Assembly: GCF_963082655.1 (NCBI RefSeq)
Contig: NC_081555.1
Coordinates: forward strand, 89,850,272-89,914,271
DNA length: 64,000 nucleotides
Source of the DNA: Stomoxys calcitrans
Taxonomy: Eukaryota; Arthropoda; Insecta; Diptera; Muscidae
Direction: 5' to 3'
The stretch's first letter is position 1. Each line of letters begins with the position of its first letter. A program made the position numbers and the translations under genes. A model generated the notes under the pieces. That model was not told the origin of the DNA, ran no database searches, and worked only from the letters and a program-made list of their open reading frames with translations. This document shows, one piece after another, positions 1 through 11,359 of the stretch.

Positions 1-80
1 TGCCCTCTATGAATCCAGTGCATTGCGTTTGAGAAGAAATTAGGAATTGGAGGGGGGAAAAGGATGTAGGACTTATTGAC

Positions 81-381
81 AAATAATGCAAATTTTGCCC
101 ATGAACATTCCACTAAGGAACAGGGAAAAACATATCAATGAGTGCAGCCCGATACAAGTTTTAAAGCTCAATGATAAGGGGCCTCCTTTTTATAGCCGAG
201 TCCGAACGGCGACACCTCTTTGGAGAGAAGTTTTACATGGCATAGTACCTCACAACTGTTGCCAGCATTAGGTGGGGAAAACCACCGCTGAAAATTGTTT
301 TCTGATGGTCTCGCCAGGATTTGAACCTAGGCGTTCAGCGTCATAGGCGGACATGCTAAACTCTGCGCTGCGGTGTCCTCC
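81..381 (-). mobile_element. tRNA-derived SINE, near full length
   Basis: On the minus strand this copy starts with a tRNA-like head carrying an internal Pol III promoter: an A-box-like run (GCGCAGAG) and a B box reading GGTTCAAATCC. A body of about 200 bp follows, ending in a stretch that reads 'TGTTCATGGGCAAAATTTGCA' in part. The same family recurs at about 4.5, 8.5, 26.8, 31.2, 46.7, 53.4 and 54.4 kb. It has no protein-coding capacity and would depend on a non-LTR element for movement. No clear target duplication was seen here. The small open frames over it are chance. Confidence 0.8.
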
Positions 382-403
382 GTAAGGGATTTACAAAACC
401 CAA

Positions 404-890
404 GATTTTTGTGAGCGCTATGGCGATGCCCAAGGCTTTGGGCTTAAGGATGTTGAGGTAGAGGTGTTTGTCAACGATTTAACGCTGATATAGGTTCCCG
501 AACATGAAGGAATTCCAGGAAATGAAGCGGACGAGTGCGCCAAGAGAGGTTCGTCTGCGCCGGGCGAACCAGTCATCGGTCTTGCCTACGTGCCATTTGT
601 CGAGCTACTGAAAATGGTAGATGAGATGGCCAAAGCGGTTGCCGGTACGCTAAGGCACTCTGGCTTTACATCGACTGGAGGAGGTCGAAGGAGTAACTGG
701 CGTTCGGTAAGCAGTCGCAGAGCACCTTGATGACAGGGTTCATAACCGAATACTGTGCCATAGGTCGCATGGCAAAGCGCCTACCCCTTTCTGGGAAGGC
801 GATTTTTGTGCGAAAGTAACTTTGGCAGGTCTCTTGAGATTTGAGAACGGAACGGGATGGTTCCGACGAAAAGTGCGATAAGATCCGGGA
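404..890 (+). pseudogene. non-LTR retrotransposon RNase H fragment
   Basis: From about 494 the plus strand reads VPEHEGIPGNEADECAKRG, which matches the C-terminal RNase H signature of insect non-LTR retrotransposons (H..GxxGNExAD). The frame upstream is broken by a TAG-containing stretch at about 490, and no reverse transcriptase is attached. It is therefore a dead fragment, abutting a SINE on its left. The downstream part (about 730-890) has no recognisable motif and may be the 3' tail of the same element. Family assignment beyond RNase H-bearing non-LTR is not possible. Confidence 0.65.
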
Positions 891-931
891 AAGGCAAACT
901 CGTGCTTGCGTAAAGGATAGGCGTTAGAGAT

Positions 932-2640
932 GTGCACGTGAGTGATTTTTCAATCACGCTCGCTCACGTGACAAAAAAATACTCCCGCACCACTTTTTTA
1001 TGTCGACTCACATTCACTCACTCTCACGAGACAAAAGTTTTACTCACGCACGCTCACAAAAAACCACGACTCACTAGAAAAATCACGACTCACGAAAAAC
1101 TTGCGAATCACGAGACAAAAAAATTATTCACGCATGAATTTTTTATGTTGATGTACGTTCACGCATGCTCACGACACAAAAATTTACTCACACACGACTC
1201 ACGAAAAAGCCATGACTCACGAAAAAATTACGACTCACGAAATTTTGTGAATCACGATTGAAAGAAGAATTTTGCCGTGAAGCAAATAATTTTTTTGTCG
1301 ACTTACGTTCACGCACACTCTCGAGACAAAAATGTTAATCACGCGCGAAAAACCGCGACTTTTTTTTGTCGACTCACGTTCACGCATGCTCACGACTCAA
1401 AAATGTACTCATCCATGACCGAAAAAATCACGACTCATGAAATACTTGCGAAAACAAAAAAAATATTCACGCTCGACGTTGTATGTCGACTCACGTTCAC
1501 GCATGCTCACGACACAAAAATGTACTCACCCATGACTCACGAAAAAATCAGGAATCATGAAATACTTGCGAAAACAAAAAAAAATTTTCACGCTCGACGT
1601 TGTATGTCGACTCACGTTCCCGCATGCTCACAACACAAAATGTACTCACCCACGACTCACGAGAAAATCACAACTCACGAAATACTTGCGAAATCAAAAA
1701 AATTCTTCACGCACGACTTTTTATGCCGACTCACGTTTACGCACGCCCACGAGACAAAAATTTTACCCACACACGACTCAAGAAAAAACCATGACTCACG
1801 AGAAAATCACTACTCACGAAACTCTTGCGAATCACGATTGAAAAAACATTTTGCCGTGAAGCGAATTATTTTTTTTGTCGACTCACATTCACGCACACCC
1901 ATGAGACAAAAATGTTAATCACGAACGACTCACGAAAAAACTCGGCTCACAAGAAAAATTACACTCACAAAAAACTTGAGACAAAAAAATTATTCACGCA
2001 CGACTTTTTTTGTTGATTCACGTTCACGCATGCTCACGACACAGAAATGTACTCGCCCACGACTCACGAAAAACTTGCGAAAAAAAATCTTCATGGACGA
2101 ATTTTTATGTTCATACTCACGACACAAAAATTTACTCACCTACGACTCATGAGGAAAAATCACAACTCACGAAATTCTTGCGAAAACAAAAAAGTTCTTC
2201 ACGCACAACTTTTTATGTCGACTTACGTTTACGCACGCTCACGAGACAAAAATTTTACCCACACACAACTCACGAAAAAACCATGACACACGAAAAAATC
2301 ATGACTCACCAAAACTTGTGAATCACGATTGAAAAAACATTTTGCCGTGAAGCGAATTATTTTTTTGTCGACTCACATTCACGCACACCAATGAGACAAA
2401 AATGTTAATCACGCACGACTCACGAAAGAACCACGGCTCACGAGAAAAATCACGACTCAAGAAAAACCAGAGACAAAAGAATTATTCACGCACGACTTTT
2501 CTATGTCGACTCATATTCACGCACGCTCACAAGACAAAGATTTTATTCACTTATGACTCACGCAAAAACCAAGACTCACGAAAATTAACGACTCACGAAA
2601 AACTTGCGAATCACGATTGAAAACACATTTTTCCGTGAGG
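932..2640. repeat. TCACG-rich satellite array (about 117-150 bp units)
   Basis: Units open with GTCGACTCACGTTCACGC and contain many copies of ACTCACGA and CTCACG separated by A-runs. Unit starts at 1368, 1485, 1606 and 1725 give spacings of 117, 121 and 119 bp; other units are about 135-150 bp. A higher-order landmark (CGATTGAAAAAACATTTTGCC-like) recurs near 1255, 1837, 2327 and 2616. Open frames of up to 213 codons across the array only translate the repeat (THEK, THAHD words) and are not genes. A related inverted piece lies at 4072-4280. Confidence 0.85.
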
Positions 2641-2750
2641 GAATAATAATTTTTGTTGCCAGACGTCGGCGAAAAGTTGGAAAAAAAGGAAAATAGCAAA
2701 AAAAAATATATTAGCAACCCTTGAAACCATTATGGCATCCATTGTCGACT
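2641..2750. other. short AT-rich spacer
   Basis: A-rich sequence between the TCACG satellite and the next dispersed repeat. I see no gene or motif in it. Confidence 0.5.
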
Positions 2751-2754
2751 TCAT

Positions 2755-3905
2755 TTTTATACCCACCCCCGAAGGATGGTAGTATATTTATCGAAATATC
2801 CATTTCCCACCCTATAGAGAATATATATTCTTGATCAGCGTAAAAATCTAAGACGATCTAGACATGTCCGTCCGTTTGTCCCTCTGTCTGTTGAAATTAC
2901 GCTACAGTCTTTAAAAAATTGAGATATTGAACTGAAACTTTACACAGATTCTTTTTTTGTCCATAAGCAGACTAAGTTCGAAGATGGGCTATATCGGACT
3001 ATATCTTCTTATAGCCCCCATATAGACCGATCGACCGATTTAGGGTCTTAGGCCAGTAAAAGCCACATTTATTATCCGATTTTGCTGAAATTTGGGACAG
3101 TGAGTTATGTTAAGCCAGTCGACATCCTTCGTCAATTTGGCCCAGATCGGTTCAGATTTGGATATAGCTGCCATATAGACCGATTCTCCGATTAAGGGTC
3201 TTAGGCCCATAAAAGCCACATTTATTATCCGATTTCGCTGAAATTTGGGACAGTGAGTTGAGTTAGGCCCTTGGACATCCTTCTTCAATTTGGCTCAGAT
3301 CGGTCCAGATTTGGATATAGCTGCCATATAGACCGATCCGCCGATTACTGGTCTTAGGCCCATAAAAGCCACATTCACTATCCGATTTTGCTGAAATTTG
3401 GGACAATGAGTTGTGTTGGGCCCTCCGACATCTTTCTTCAATTTGGCACAGATCGGTCCAGATTTGGATATAGCTGCCATATAAACCGATCCCTCGATTT
3501 AAGGTTTTTGGCCCATAAAAGGCGCATTTATTATCCGATTTTGCCGAAATTTGGGACAGTGGGTTAAGTTAAGCCCCTTGATATCCTTCCGCAATATGAC
3601 CCAAATCGGTCCAGATTTGGATATAGCTGCCATATAGATCGATCTCTCGGTTGTAGGTTTTGGGTCCATAAAAAGCGCATTTATTGTCCGTTGTCGCCGA
3701 AATTGGGGACAGTGTTTAAGTTAAAACCCTTGACATCCTTTTGCAATACGGCGCAGATCGGTTCAGATTTGGATATAGCTGCCATATAGACCGATCTCTC
3801 GGTTTTAGGTTTTGGGCCCATAAAAAGCGAGGTGGTGGGTATCCAAAGTTCGGCCCGGCCGAACTTTATGCCTTTTTACTTGTTGTTTGTTCTACTGGTT
3901 TAAAT
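2755..3905 (+). mobile_element. family A dispersed element with 153-bp internal tandem units
   Basis: The left end reads TTTTTATACCCACCCCCGAA. A conserved head contains GATCTAGACATGTCCGTC and a run of GTCC/GTCTG repeats. About five tandem units follow, starting near 3036, 3188 and 3341 (spacing 152-153 bp). Each carries GATATAGCTGCCATATAGAC and GCTGAAATTTGGGACAG. The right end is GGTGGTGGGTATCCAAAG followed by the near-palindrome TTCGGCCCGGCCGAA at about 3851. There is no coding capacity. The architecture (fixed head, internal minisatellite, terminal hairpin) resembles non-autonomous Helitron/DINE elements with tandem repeats, but that class is inferred. Confidence 0.7.
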
Positions 3906-4071
3906 GGTTGGCATTTTTTAATTATTTCCAAAAAAAAAAAATACGTATCTAGATAACAATTAGTGCAGAAAAAATATAGGAGTTTTGGAATGGAAACATT
4001 TGATTGCTGTCAAATTTTGTTCGCGAAATAATTGAAAATTTTAGCAACGAAATCAGAATAGAATACCAGCC
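3906..4071. other. AT-rich spacer, no feature seen
   Basis: T- and A-rich sequence between a family A element and an inverted satellite fragment. No recognisable coding or repeat structure. Confidence 0.5.
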
Positions 4072-4280
4072 CTAAGTCGTGATTTTCTTGTGAGTCTTGA
4101 TATCTTGTGGTTCGTGATTTTCTCGTGAGTCGTGATTCACGCTCACGCACGAAGAATTTTAATTCAATCATGCTCACGCACGACTGCGTGGGTAGATTTG
4201 GATTTCACTCACTAATCGCGTGACACGACTACTCACGACCCCTAATAGGCGTGAGTCGTGAGTAGTCGTGAGTCGTGACC
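4072..4280 (-). repeat. inverted fragment of the TCACG satellite
   Basis: Reads GTCGTGATTTTCTTGTGAGT, then TCGTGAGTCGTGATTCACGC and GTGAGTCGTGAGTAGTCGTG. These are the reverse complement of the ACTCACGA words in the array at 932-2640. It is separated from that array by the family A element, so an originally larger locus may have been split and partly inverted. Confidence 0.7.
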
Positions 4281-4448
4281 TGCCTCTCTGATTCTCCATT
4301 CTTCCTGTATAACCTTTGAATATGATCCGGTGTATCACCACACTCTCTGCTCTTTCTTCCCGTGCAGGGTATCACAATGGGCCAAACTGGCCTCCAAGTT
4401 AACTCACCTATGGTGGACAGTTCTTTCAAGCCCAACCTAACCAATCGC

Positions 4449-4880
4449 CTTAGTAATGCTGGCGACATTTGTGAGGTATTCTGCCATGTAAAACATCTCA
4501 CGGAGTCTACCGTAGTGCAGAGGTTATCAGGTCCACCTATGACGTTGAACGCCTGGGTTCGAATCCTGGCGAGACCATCAGAAAAAATTTTCAGCGGTGG
4601 TTTTCCCCCCCGCCTAATGCTTGCAACATTTGTGAGCTACTATGCCATGTAAAGCTTCTCTCCAAAGAGGTGCCGCATTGCGGCATGCCATTCGGACGCG
4701 GCTATAAAAAGGAGGCCCCTACACTCATTGATATGTGAGAAGCTTGCCGCTGTTCCTTAACGGAATGTTCATATGGGCAAAATTTGCATTTGCAAAACAT
4801 CTCAATTGAGTTGATTCGATCAACTCTCATTGATGTGAGAGAATTATCCCACCTGTTCCTCAATGGAATGCTCATGGACA
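4449..4880 (+). mobile_element. older SINE copy interrupted by a younger one
   Basis: SINE body sequence (TAGTAATGCTGGCGACATTT) runs to 4500. Sequence resembling the SINE tail (ATTGATGTGAGAG, then CTGTTCCTCAATGGAATGCT) resumes after 4804. The interval is occupied by a complete younger SINE flanked by the direct repeat AAAACATCTCA (4490-4500 and 4794-4804). The host copy lacks its tRNA head and about 90 bp of middle sequence. The outer assignment is less certain than the inner one. Confidence 0.5.
4501..4793 (+). mobile_element. tRNA-derived SINE, inner nested copy
   Basis: The plus strand has an A-box-like GTAGTGCAGAGG and a perfect B box GGTTCGAATCC at about 4555, then the family body ending GGGCAAAATTTGCATTTGC. 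The flanking 11-bp direct repeats AAAACATCTCA are the target duplication expected of LINE-mediated integration. Confidence 0.8.
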
Positions 4881-5060
4881 ATAGTTCCTGGTGCAAAGCT
4901 TCAACTTTTGTTTTTCTTGAGTTCATCCTCAACCTACTTCTCGTGGCCCTATTTGACAGTCTCTTCTGTGACTCTTCCATGAACTCACTGATCATCGAAA
5001 GAAATTTTCCTCGTCCGTTTAATTTTGTGCTATACGTATTGAGATTCATTAGGATTTCGA
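4830..5060 (-). pseudogene. possible reverse-transcriptase remnant
   Basis: The minus frame contains MISEFMEESQKR and LRMNSRKTKVEAL, resembling the block after the catalytic motif in some non-LTR reverse transcriptases (a 'LxMNxxKTK' run). No catalytic YxDD or other RT block is present, so this may be chance. It merges into a tandem repeat on its left in the minus direction. Confidence 0.3.
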
Positions 5061-5600
5061 TTCGGCGAAAACACCTCCTTGAGCCTGGCCTCTTGTGACC
5101 ATCTTCTTGCGTCCCCACTTCTGACCATCTTCTAGCGTACCCCTTGCGGTCTAGAACGTATCACCATGTTGTTGAAGCTTCCTCGATACCAAAGCAAAAG
5201 GCTCACTGTACTTCGTGAAGGGCCATCTGCTCTGATTTCGATTCGACGAAAACACCTCCCTGAGACGGCCTCTTCTGACCATCTTCTTGCGTCCCCACTT
5301 CTGACCATCTTCTTGCGTACCCCTTGCGGCTTAGAACGGCGAATACTGAACGTATCACCATGTTGTTGAAGCTTCCTTGATACCAAAGCATGGCTTACTC
5401 TACTTCGTGAAGGATCATCTTCTCTGATTTCGATTCGGCGAAAACACCAGCTTGAGTCAGCCCCTTCTGACCATCTTCTTGCTTCCCCACTTCTGACCAT
5501 CTGGCGGTCTAGAGCGGCGAATACTGAACGTATCACCAAAACAAGGCTCACTCTACTTCGTGAAGGGCTCCTCTGCTCTGACCTGAATAAATGGGAACCT
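5040..5600. repeat. tandem repeat, about 181-192 bp unit, three copies
   Basis: GATTTCGATTCGGCGAAAAC begins near 5055, 5236 and 5428 (spacings 181 and 192 bp). Each unit includes TGACCATCTTCTTGCG, CTTGCGGTCTAGAACG and CACTCTACTTCGTGAAGG-like runs. The minus strand is open across most of the units, giving repeated RRWSEGA and CFRRIEIR words, but there is no recognisable domain. The coding look may come from a degraded retroelement tail that became tandem. Confidence 0.7.
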
Positions 5601-7889
5601 GAACAAATGGAGAACCTTATTAGCAGCCGATTGTTACTTTGGACTATATTTGAGGTTAAAGAGCAACTTCAACCTCTCGACAGACAAAATGTAGCACTAC
5701 AGCTAAAGAATCGCTACTTTAGATTTGGAAAATGCAAATTTGGTGTCATGCCAATAAAGAGAAGTTTCATATTTTCAAAATATTTTTGATATTTAGCAGC
5801 CAAAAATGTGTTGTGTTGTAAGGTTTGCAACCCACTGAAACCCCTTGACTAGAAAGGACCTTCCTTAAGCATTAACCCAAGGAGGAAGAACAACTCTAAA
5901 GAAATTGCCCTTTCCCTTTGTTTGACCTCATTTTGGTGGAAGGTGGAAAATTCGTCTTTTGTTCAAGAAAAACTTAACTCTCAACCAACATTGGTTCAGT
6001 AGATTCGCTGTTGCTTGCCACCAATTCGCCCTGCTGTTTGGGCTCAAATCGATAGCTGGCAATAATGACAGTTTTTCCACTATTGCTGGTATTTTTTTTT
6101 TTTGGGTCGCGTTGCTTTGTGCTTAGAAGGTTGACCATTTCGTGTTTTGTGTTTTTTTTTTTTTTTTTTTTTGGCAAAATTCGTTTCCAAGAGGAATTAG
6201 TGGATGGTTGGATAGATGGGGAGAGTGGGAGCTTGTATGGCATGTTCCATTTGTCGGTAGTCGGTAGTCGGTCGGTCTTGTATGTGTGGCCATGTTTATG
6301 TTTAGTTTACAGTTGGCTGACATGGCTTAGCTGGAATACATGTTGCCTGGATTTTTCGAGTTCACTGGTACTGGTATTGGTAAGTGTGTGCTAGTCTTTG
6401 TGTGTGTGTGTGTGTGTGTGTGTGTTCATTTGTTAGAGCTACCAGCAAAGCCTCCCAAATGGCCACCATAAACGCATCGTCGTCATGTGGGTCTCTCGTG
6501 ATGCCCAGCCGACAACGACAACGACGACGATGGTGTTGGTGATGGTGATGGCGGTTCTCCGACTTTGGGGCCTTTCGTCATCATCCATAATACCGAGCTA
6601 CACTATTTATTGAAATGTAATGAAAGAAAAACCGAATCGAGTGCAAAAACGCAATGCTGCTGTTTGTTGGCTGCTGCATGCCAATGTGCTCTCCAAAAAG
6701 TTTCACTTTGCTGCTGTTGTGGCGCTTGCATCTCACTGTTGTGCTAGCTGCATCATGGTCTCATACAGATTTCCTACTATACAGCTGTTGCTCCCACAAC
6801 ACCTCATCCCTCCCCCCGCCCGCCCCTCCTGCTGCTCCTTCTCCGCCCACATTCATGGAAATGTGTATTTGCAGTTGTTAGATATTTAGTTTTTCATACT
6901 CCAATACTGGAAGTTTCACCTTTTTGCTGTCGCTGCTACTGCTGCCAAGTCGTTGCCGATTGTTTTGTCCCCCCCCCCAGGAGATGGGGGGAGTTGGTGA
7001 GGGCGAAGGGTGTTCGGGTGGAAAGCTTTAGCCAGCCAGCCAGCCAGCCAGCCATAAATTCAAAGAAGAGGCAAACTTAAAATCCATTTTCCAGCATTTT
7101 CACAAAGTTATATACACCAAATCTCCACCATGTACATATTTACAGCCAGTATAGATACACAAACATACATATGTACATGCCAACCAACATATATATATGC
7201 CACATCAGTATGTCTGTAGGTATGGCGGTTTGTGCAAATGTATCTCTTCTTCTAGTGTTTGTCTAAATATCGAAATACAGAGTCTCTATGTAGTGCGGCG
7301 AAATACCAAAAGTCTGTCCGTCCGTCCGTCTGTTCGTTCGTTGGTTCGTTTGTCTACAATGTTTGCATCATACCTTCGCTTAGCAGTGTAAGGCTCCAAA
7401 TAGTCCAATTTAAAGATACTACAATGCCACAAAATGCATTCGATTCCCACAGCGGCCTCATCGGAAGCAGCTGCAATGGCACAGCATCGGCATCAGCATC
7501 AGCACCAGCACCAGCATCAGCATCAACATCAACATCCACATCATCATTTCCATTGTCAATATGTTGAGGTCTAGTTTAGTGAATATTCCATGATATTCAA
7601 ATACACACAACACACGACGCTCTCTCACATTGCCTGACGAGATGGTGGGTGCGGTGCAATGGGGATGAATTTCATTATGTACCATAAGTCCTATATACTG
7701 CCACAGTCTAATACATAGAGCAGCATTTCGTATTTAGAAAATTTCTCAGTTTTAATGATTTATTTTCAATAATTGTAACACACACACACGCACACCAACA
7801 CACACACACACAACAACTGTTGTCCTATTTCCAATTGATATGCTCCACAAAAAAAAAAGGGGATCCGTTTGAAAAATAAAAAAAAAAAA
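5601..7889. other. simple-repeat-rich, probably single-copy DNA
   Basis: No gene could be supported. Seen here are poly-T runs (6092, 6151-6172), a (TG)n tract near 6401-6424, a GCCA tandem near 7031-7052, (TCCG)n and (TTCG)n near 7315-7345, and a CAGCATCAG/CACCAG run at 7485-7540. The sequence lacks the window's recurrent repeats and looks like ordinary fly intergenic or intronic DNA. Short open frames here are low-complexity translations. Confidence 0.5.
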
Positions 7890-8173
7890 ATTTTAAAGCA
7901 ATATGCAAGAGTCAGTGATAAGGGTTTAGTATTTGATTTTCTTTAAAAAATTTCCCAATAAAAATTCAAATTTCCCATGTAATTAAAAATTTGCCATACC
8001 ATCGAAATTGTGACCAAACTTCCCAAAGCGAAGAAATTCACACAAAATTGCCTATACTAAAGAAATTTTCCCAAATCTTACAGCCAGCCAGCCAAGTTTG
8101 ACAAAAATTTCCTTTAACAAGCAAATTGGGACAAAATTTTCGAATGACAATGAAATTTGTACAAAATTTTCTA
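7890..8173. repeat. degenerate family D satellite remnant
   Basis: Contains decayed words such as AAATTTCCCAA, ACAAAATTTTCTATT and TGACAAAAATTTCC, typical of the ~31-bp satellite, without regular period. Similar text resumes at 8400-8460, so a mariner MITE was inserted into it. Confidence 0.55.
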
Positions 8174-8390
8174 TTGGTTGCCCAAAAAGTAATTGCGGAT
8201 TTTTTAAAAGTAATGCATTTTTAATAAAACTTTAATCAAATATACTTTTTTTACACTTTTTTTCTAAAGCAAGCTAAAAGTAACAGCTGATAACTGACAG
8301 AAGAAAGAATGCAATTACAGAGTCACAAGCTGTGAAAAAATTTGACGCCGACTATATGAAAAATCCGCAATTACTTTTTGGGCAACCCAA
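8174..8390. mobile_element. mariner-type MITE (217 bp)
   Basis: Terminal inverted repeats read TTGGTTGCCCAAAAAGTAAT at the left, and the right end is GCAATTACTTTTTGGGCAAC followed by CCAA. The TA dinucleotides at 8172-8173 and 8391-8392 are the expected Tc1/mariner target duplication. There is no coding sequence. The same ends flank a broken transposase at 8.9-9.8 kb, and a second MITE lies at 59.6 kb. Confidence 0.85.
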
Positions 8391-8473
8391 TATTACAAAA
8401 AAAAACTTTTGACAAAAATTCCAATGGCAAACGAATGTTTACAAAATTTCCTATTGCCAGGAAGCTTAGACAC

Positions 8474-8791
8474 GCAAATGCAAATAAAAAATTTTGCCAA
8501 TGAACATTCCATTAAGGTAAAGGGACAAACTTCTCACATATCAATGAGTGCAGTCCGATTCAAGTTTTAAGCTCAATGATAAGGGGCCTCCTTTGTATAA
8601 CCGAGTCCCAACGGTGTGCCGCAGAGCGACACCTCTTTGGAGAGAAGTTTTACAGTACCTCATAAATGTTGCCAGCATTAGGAGGGAAAAACCACCGCTG
8701 AAAATTTTATCTGATGGTCTCGCCAGGATTCGAACCCAGCCATTCAGTGGCATAGGCGGACATGCTAACCTCTAAGCTACAGTGGCCTCCT
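8474..8791 (-). mobile_element. tRNA-derived SINE with 12-bp target duplication
   Basis: The complement of CGCCAGGATTCGAACCCAG supplies a B box. The body matches the other copies (GGAGAGAAGTTTTACA, GGGGCCTCCTTT). It is flanked by the direct repeat AAGCTTAGACAC at 8462-8473 and 8792-8803. The clear duplication marks the copy as complete and relatively young. Confidence 0.85.
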
Positions 8792-8882
8792 AAGCTTAGA
8801 CACACACACATCGATAAAAACGAAATTTTGACACAAAATTCCATTAGAAATTAGGTTAGGTTAGGCCAGGTTGAAAAGAGGG

Positions 8883-9827
8883 TGGTTGCCCAAAAAGTAA
8901 TTGCGGATTTTTTAAAAGAAAGTAAATGCATTTTTAATAAAACTTAGAATGAACTTTAATCAAATATATAATTACCAATTTGGTTCGATAACCTTTTGCC
9001 ATCTTCCTGGCAATTTTAGTATTCCACGCTCATAGAACTTCTGGCCTTTATCTGCAAAAAACTGAACCAAGTGCGTTTTTATAGCCTCATCATTGCCGAA
9101 AGTTGTACCATCTAAGGAGTTCTGCAAAGATCGAAATAAATGGTAGTCTGATGGTGCAAGGTCAGGGCTATATGGTGGATGCATCAAAAGTTCCCAGCCA
9201 AACTCACTCAGTTTTTGGCGAGTGGCCAAAGATGTGTGCGGTCTGGCGTTGTCCTGGTGGAATGTGACACCTTTACGATTGACCAATTCTGGTCGCTTCT
9301 CCTTGATGGCTGTATTCAGTTTGGCCCAATTGTGGACAGTAAACATCCGAATTAATCGTTTGGATCGCTTGGAAGCAGCTCAAAATATACCACACCCTTC
9401 CAATCCCACCAAACAGACAGCATAACCTTCTTTTGGTGGATATCAGCCTTTGAAGTGGTTTGAGCCGGTTCACCATGCTTGGACCATGATCGTTTTCGAC
9501 TAACGTTGTTGTAAACAATCCATTTTTCATCTCCAGCTATGATTCGTTTTAAAAACGGATCGAATTCATTGCGTTTAAGGTGCATATCACAAGCGTTGAT
9601 TTGGTTTGTTAAATGAATTTATTTTAATACATGTGGTACCCATATTAAAATTGACGCCAAACAAACAAATGTAAACAAAATTTCGCCCACTTTCTTCTAA
9701 AGCAAGCTAAAAGTAACAGCTGATAACTGACAGAAGAAAGAATGCAATTACAGAGTCACAAGCCGTTGAAAAAATTTGTCAACACCGACTATATGAAAAA
9801 TCCGCAATTACTTTTTGGGCAACCCAA
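8883..9827 (-). mobile_element. internally deleted mariner element
   Basis: The ends match the MITEs at 8.2 and 59.6 kb (GGTTGCCCAAAAAGTAATTG at the left, ending CTTTTTGGGCAACCCAA at 9827). The interior holds the C-terminal two thirds of a transposase on the minus strand. The N-terminal DNA-binding region is absent. No TA duplication is evident at the left end, which is slightly altered. Confidence 0.85.
8972..9585 (-). pseudogene. mariner transposase, broken (DD34D)
   Basis: The minus strand reads GDEKWIVYNN (first catalytic Asp) in the frame at 9585-9352. FHQDNARPHTSLATRQKL and HPPYSPDLAPSDYHLF lie in another frame at 9346-8972. The second and third Asp are separated by 34 residues, the mariner DD34D signature. 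Reading needs at least two frame changes near 9350, and the N-terminal helix-turn-helix half is deleted, so it cannot make an active enzyme. A whole mariner transposase is about 345 residues. Confidence 0.85.
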
Positions 9828-10085
9828 GCCAGTAATCGGCTTGTTGAGCGCTCTAAAAAGAAAATTCTAAGTTAGGAATTCCGTGCTACTTACAAAATCC
9901 TTAATTATTTTCAATAACCCCTCCCCCCCTAAGTTGGTTCATGTCTGGTATTGTGTCTCCACCTAAGTGCCGATATCTGTTAGATGCGAAAGCCGGGCAA
10001 TGACAAGGGAAATGCTTCAACGTCTCATCATCTTCCCTGCATGCCCTACAAATGCTATCACTTGCCACAACGAGAGCTCGTAGTC

Positions 10086-10715
10086 CTATGTGTCCCGTTT
10101 TATGATGCCGATGGCTATACTGACCTCCTTCTTGCTTGCTTTCAGTAACAGCCTCTTCTTCTCACCATCTGGATCCCCCCATAGGAATTTCGCCATCCTA
10201 CCGACCGTTTCGCTGTTCCACAGGATTAAATGCGCATTCGTCGCCCACTCCCTTAACTCGGACTGCGTCGACCCGAAAGGCTTCGGGTTAAACAAGTTTA
10301 TTGACGGCAGTCCTCTGCCATTCAACGCCAAATCGTCTGCCCTTTTATTTCCCCTTACTCCGTTATGGCCCAGCATCCAAACGATGCGCCTTCTCCGGAG
10401 AATGACAAAATATTCTTCGGAGAAGGCATTAATCTCCTTCTTACACTGCAAAACTGTTCGTGACCTTACCGTTCTGTTTGTTATTGCCCTGATGGCAAAT
10501 TTAGTGTCGGTAAAGATGTTCAGACTCGACGTCCTCGCGTCAGCACCACACCACTTCACGCATTCGGTGATTGCCCAGATCTCCGTCTGCAGGAACGTAT
10601 TATGGTCAGGCAGTCTAAAACACATCTCAGTCTCTGGGTTCTCAATGTAAACCCCCAGGCCCACTCTGTCCTCTAGCTTTGATCCATCCGTGTAACATGA
10701 TCTTCCAGATGGCAA
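10086..10715 (-). pseudogene. RNase H domain and tail of non-LTR retrotransposon
   Basis: An open stretch of 209 codons begins MPSGRSCYTDGSKLEDRVG. YTDGSK holds the first catalytic Asp of RNase H, with TEIWAITECVKW (catalytic Glu), FTDTKFAIRAI (second Asp) and LGHNGVRGNKRADDLA (final H/D block) following. The catalytic layout is therefore visible. It lacks an attached intact RT and is part of a broken element. A second copy of the same family is at 19.3-20 kb on the plus strand. Confidence 0.8.
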
Positions 10716-10875
10716 TACTAGGGTTCCGTCAATTCAAGATTGTGCCGATGGCAGCAATGCCTCGCACTCGACTTCAAGATTCATCTAAGGTATCCGATCG
10801 GAAACCTCTCTCCTTCCTTCCAGGTTTCCTATCGTAGCCTCGATTATACCGCCATGGTATGAGCTGCTCCCATCC

Positions 10876-11359
10876 TCAAATCCATTCTCCCAGTCTCATA
10901 GCCGCAATGGCTGCCTCACACTTAATCTGTATGTCAATGGGTCGGATATCTGGAATAGTCTTCAGTGCCCTAGTGGGGGTGGTCCTCATCACTCCTTCTA
11001 TGCCAAGACAACATTTTCCCTGAACCTGTTGTATGGTCCTTATGTTGCACTTCTTCTCCATAGCAGTCCACCAAACTACTGAGGCGTAAGTTAGTATTGG
11101 TCTAATCACGCTCCTGCAGAGCCAGTGGACTATCCTCGAATTCAGACCCCATTTCGAGCCCGTCTACATAGTGCCCAACATCTGTGAGCCTTCTCAGTAG
11201 GCTCCTGAATGTGACACTGCTGTAGAGCCACTGGACTATCCTAGGATTCAGGCCCCATTTCGAGCCTACGGCAGGTCTACAAAGTGCCCAACATCTGTGA
11301 GCCTTCTCAGTACGCTCCTGAATGTGACACTTCCAATTCAGTTTCCTGTCCAAGATCAC
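10876..11359 (-). pseudogene. RT thumb/linker region of non-LTR element, broken
   Basis: Two minus-strand frames carry MIRPILTYASVVWWTAMEKK and MILDRKLNWKCHIQER, both typical of the post-palm part of insect non-LTR reverse transcriptases ('LDxKLxWxxHI', 'ILTYAxxVWW'). The frames do not join. A local tandem duplication of about 107 bp (about 11117-11330; GTGCCCAACATCTGTGAGCC occurs twice) adds to the damage. Confidence 0.75.

Noticed and set aside
932..2620. Several open frames of 60-213 codons in all three plus frames
   Set aside because: They translate the TCACG satellite; the peptides are repeats of THEK, THAHD and CRLTF words and change with every monomer.
2863..2895. GTCC/GTCTG run as an independent microsatellite
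   Set aside because: The same run occurs at the matching position of other A/B elements (53.3 and 63.9 kb), so it is part of the element head.
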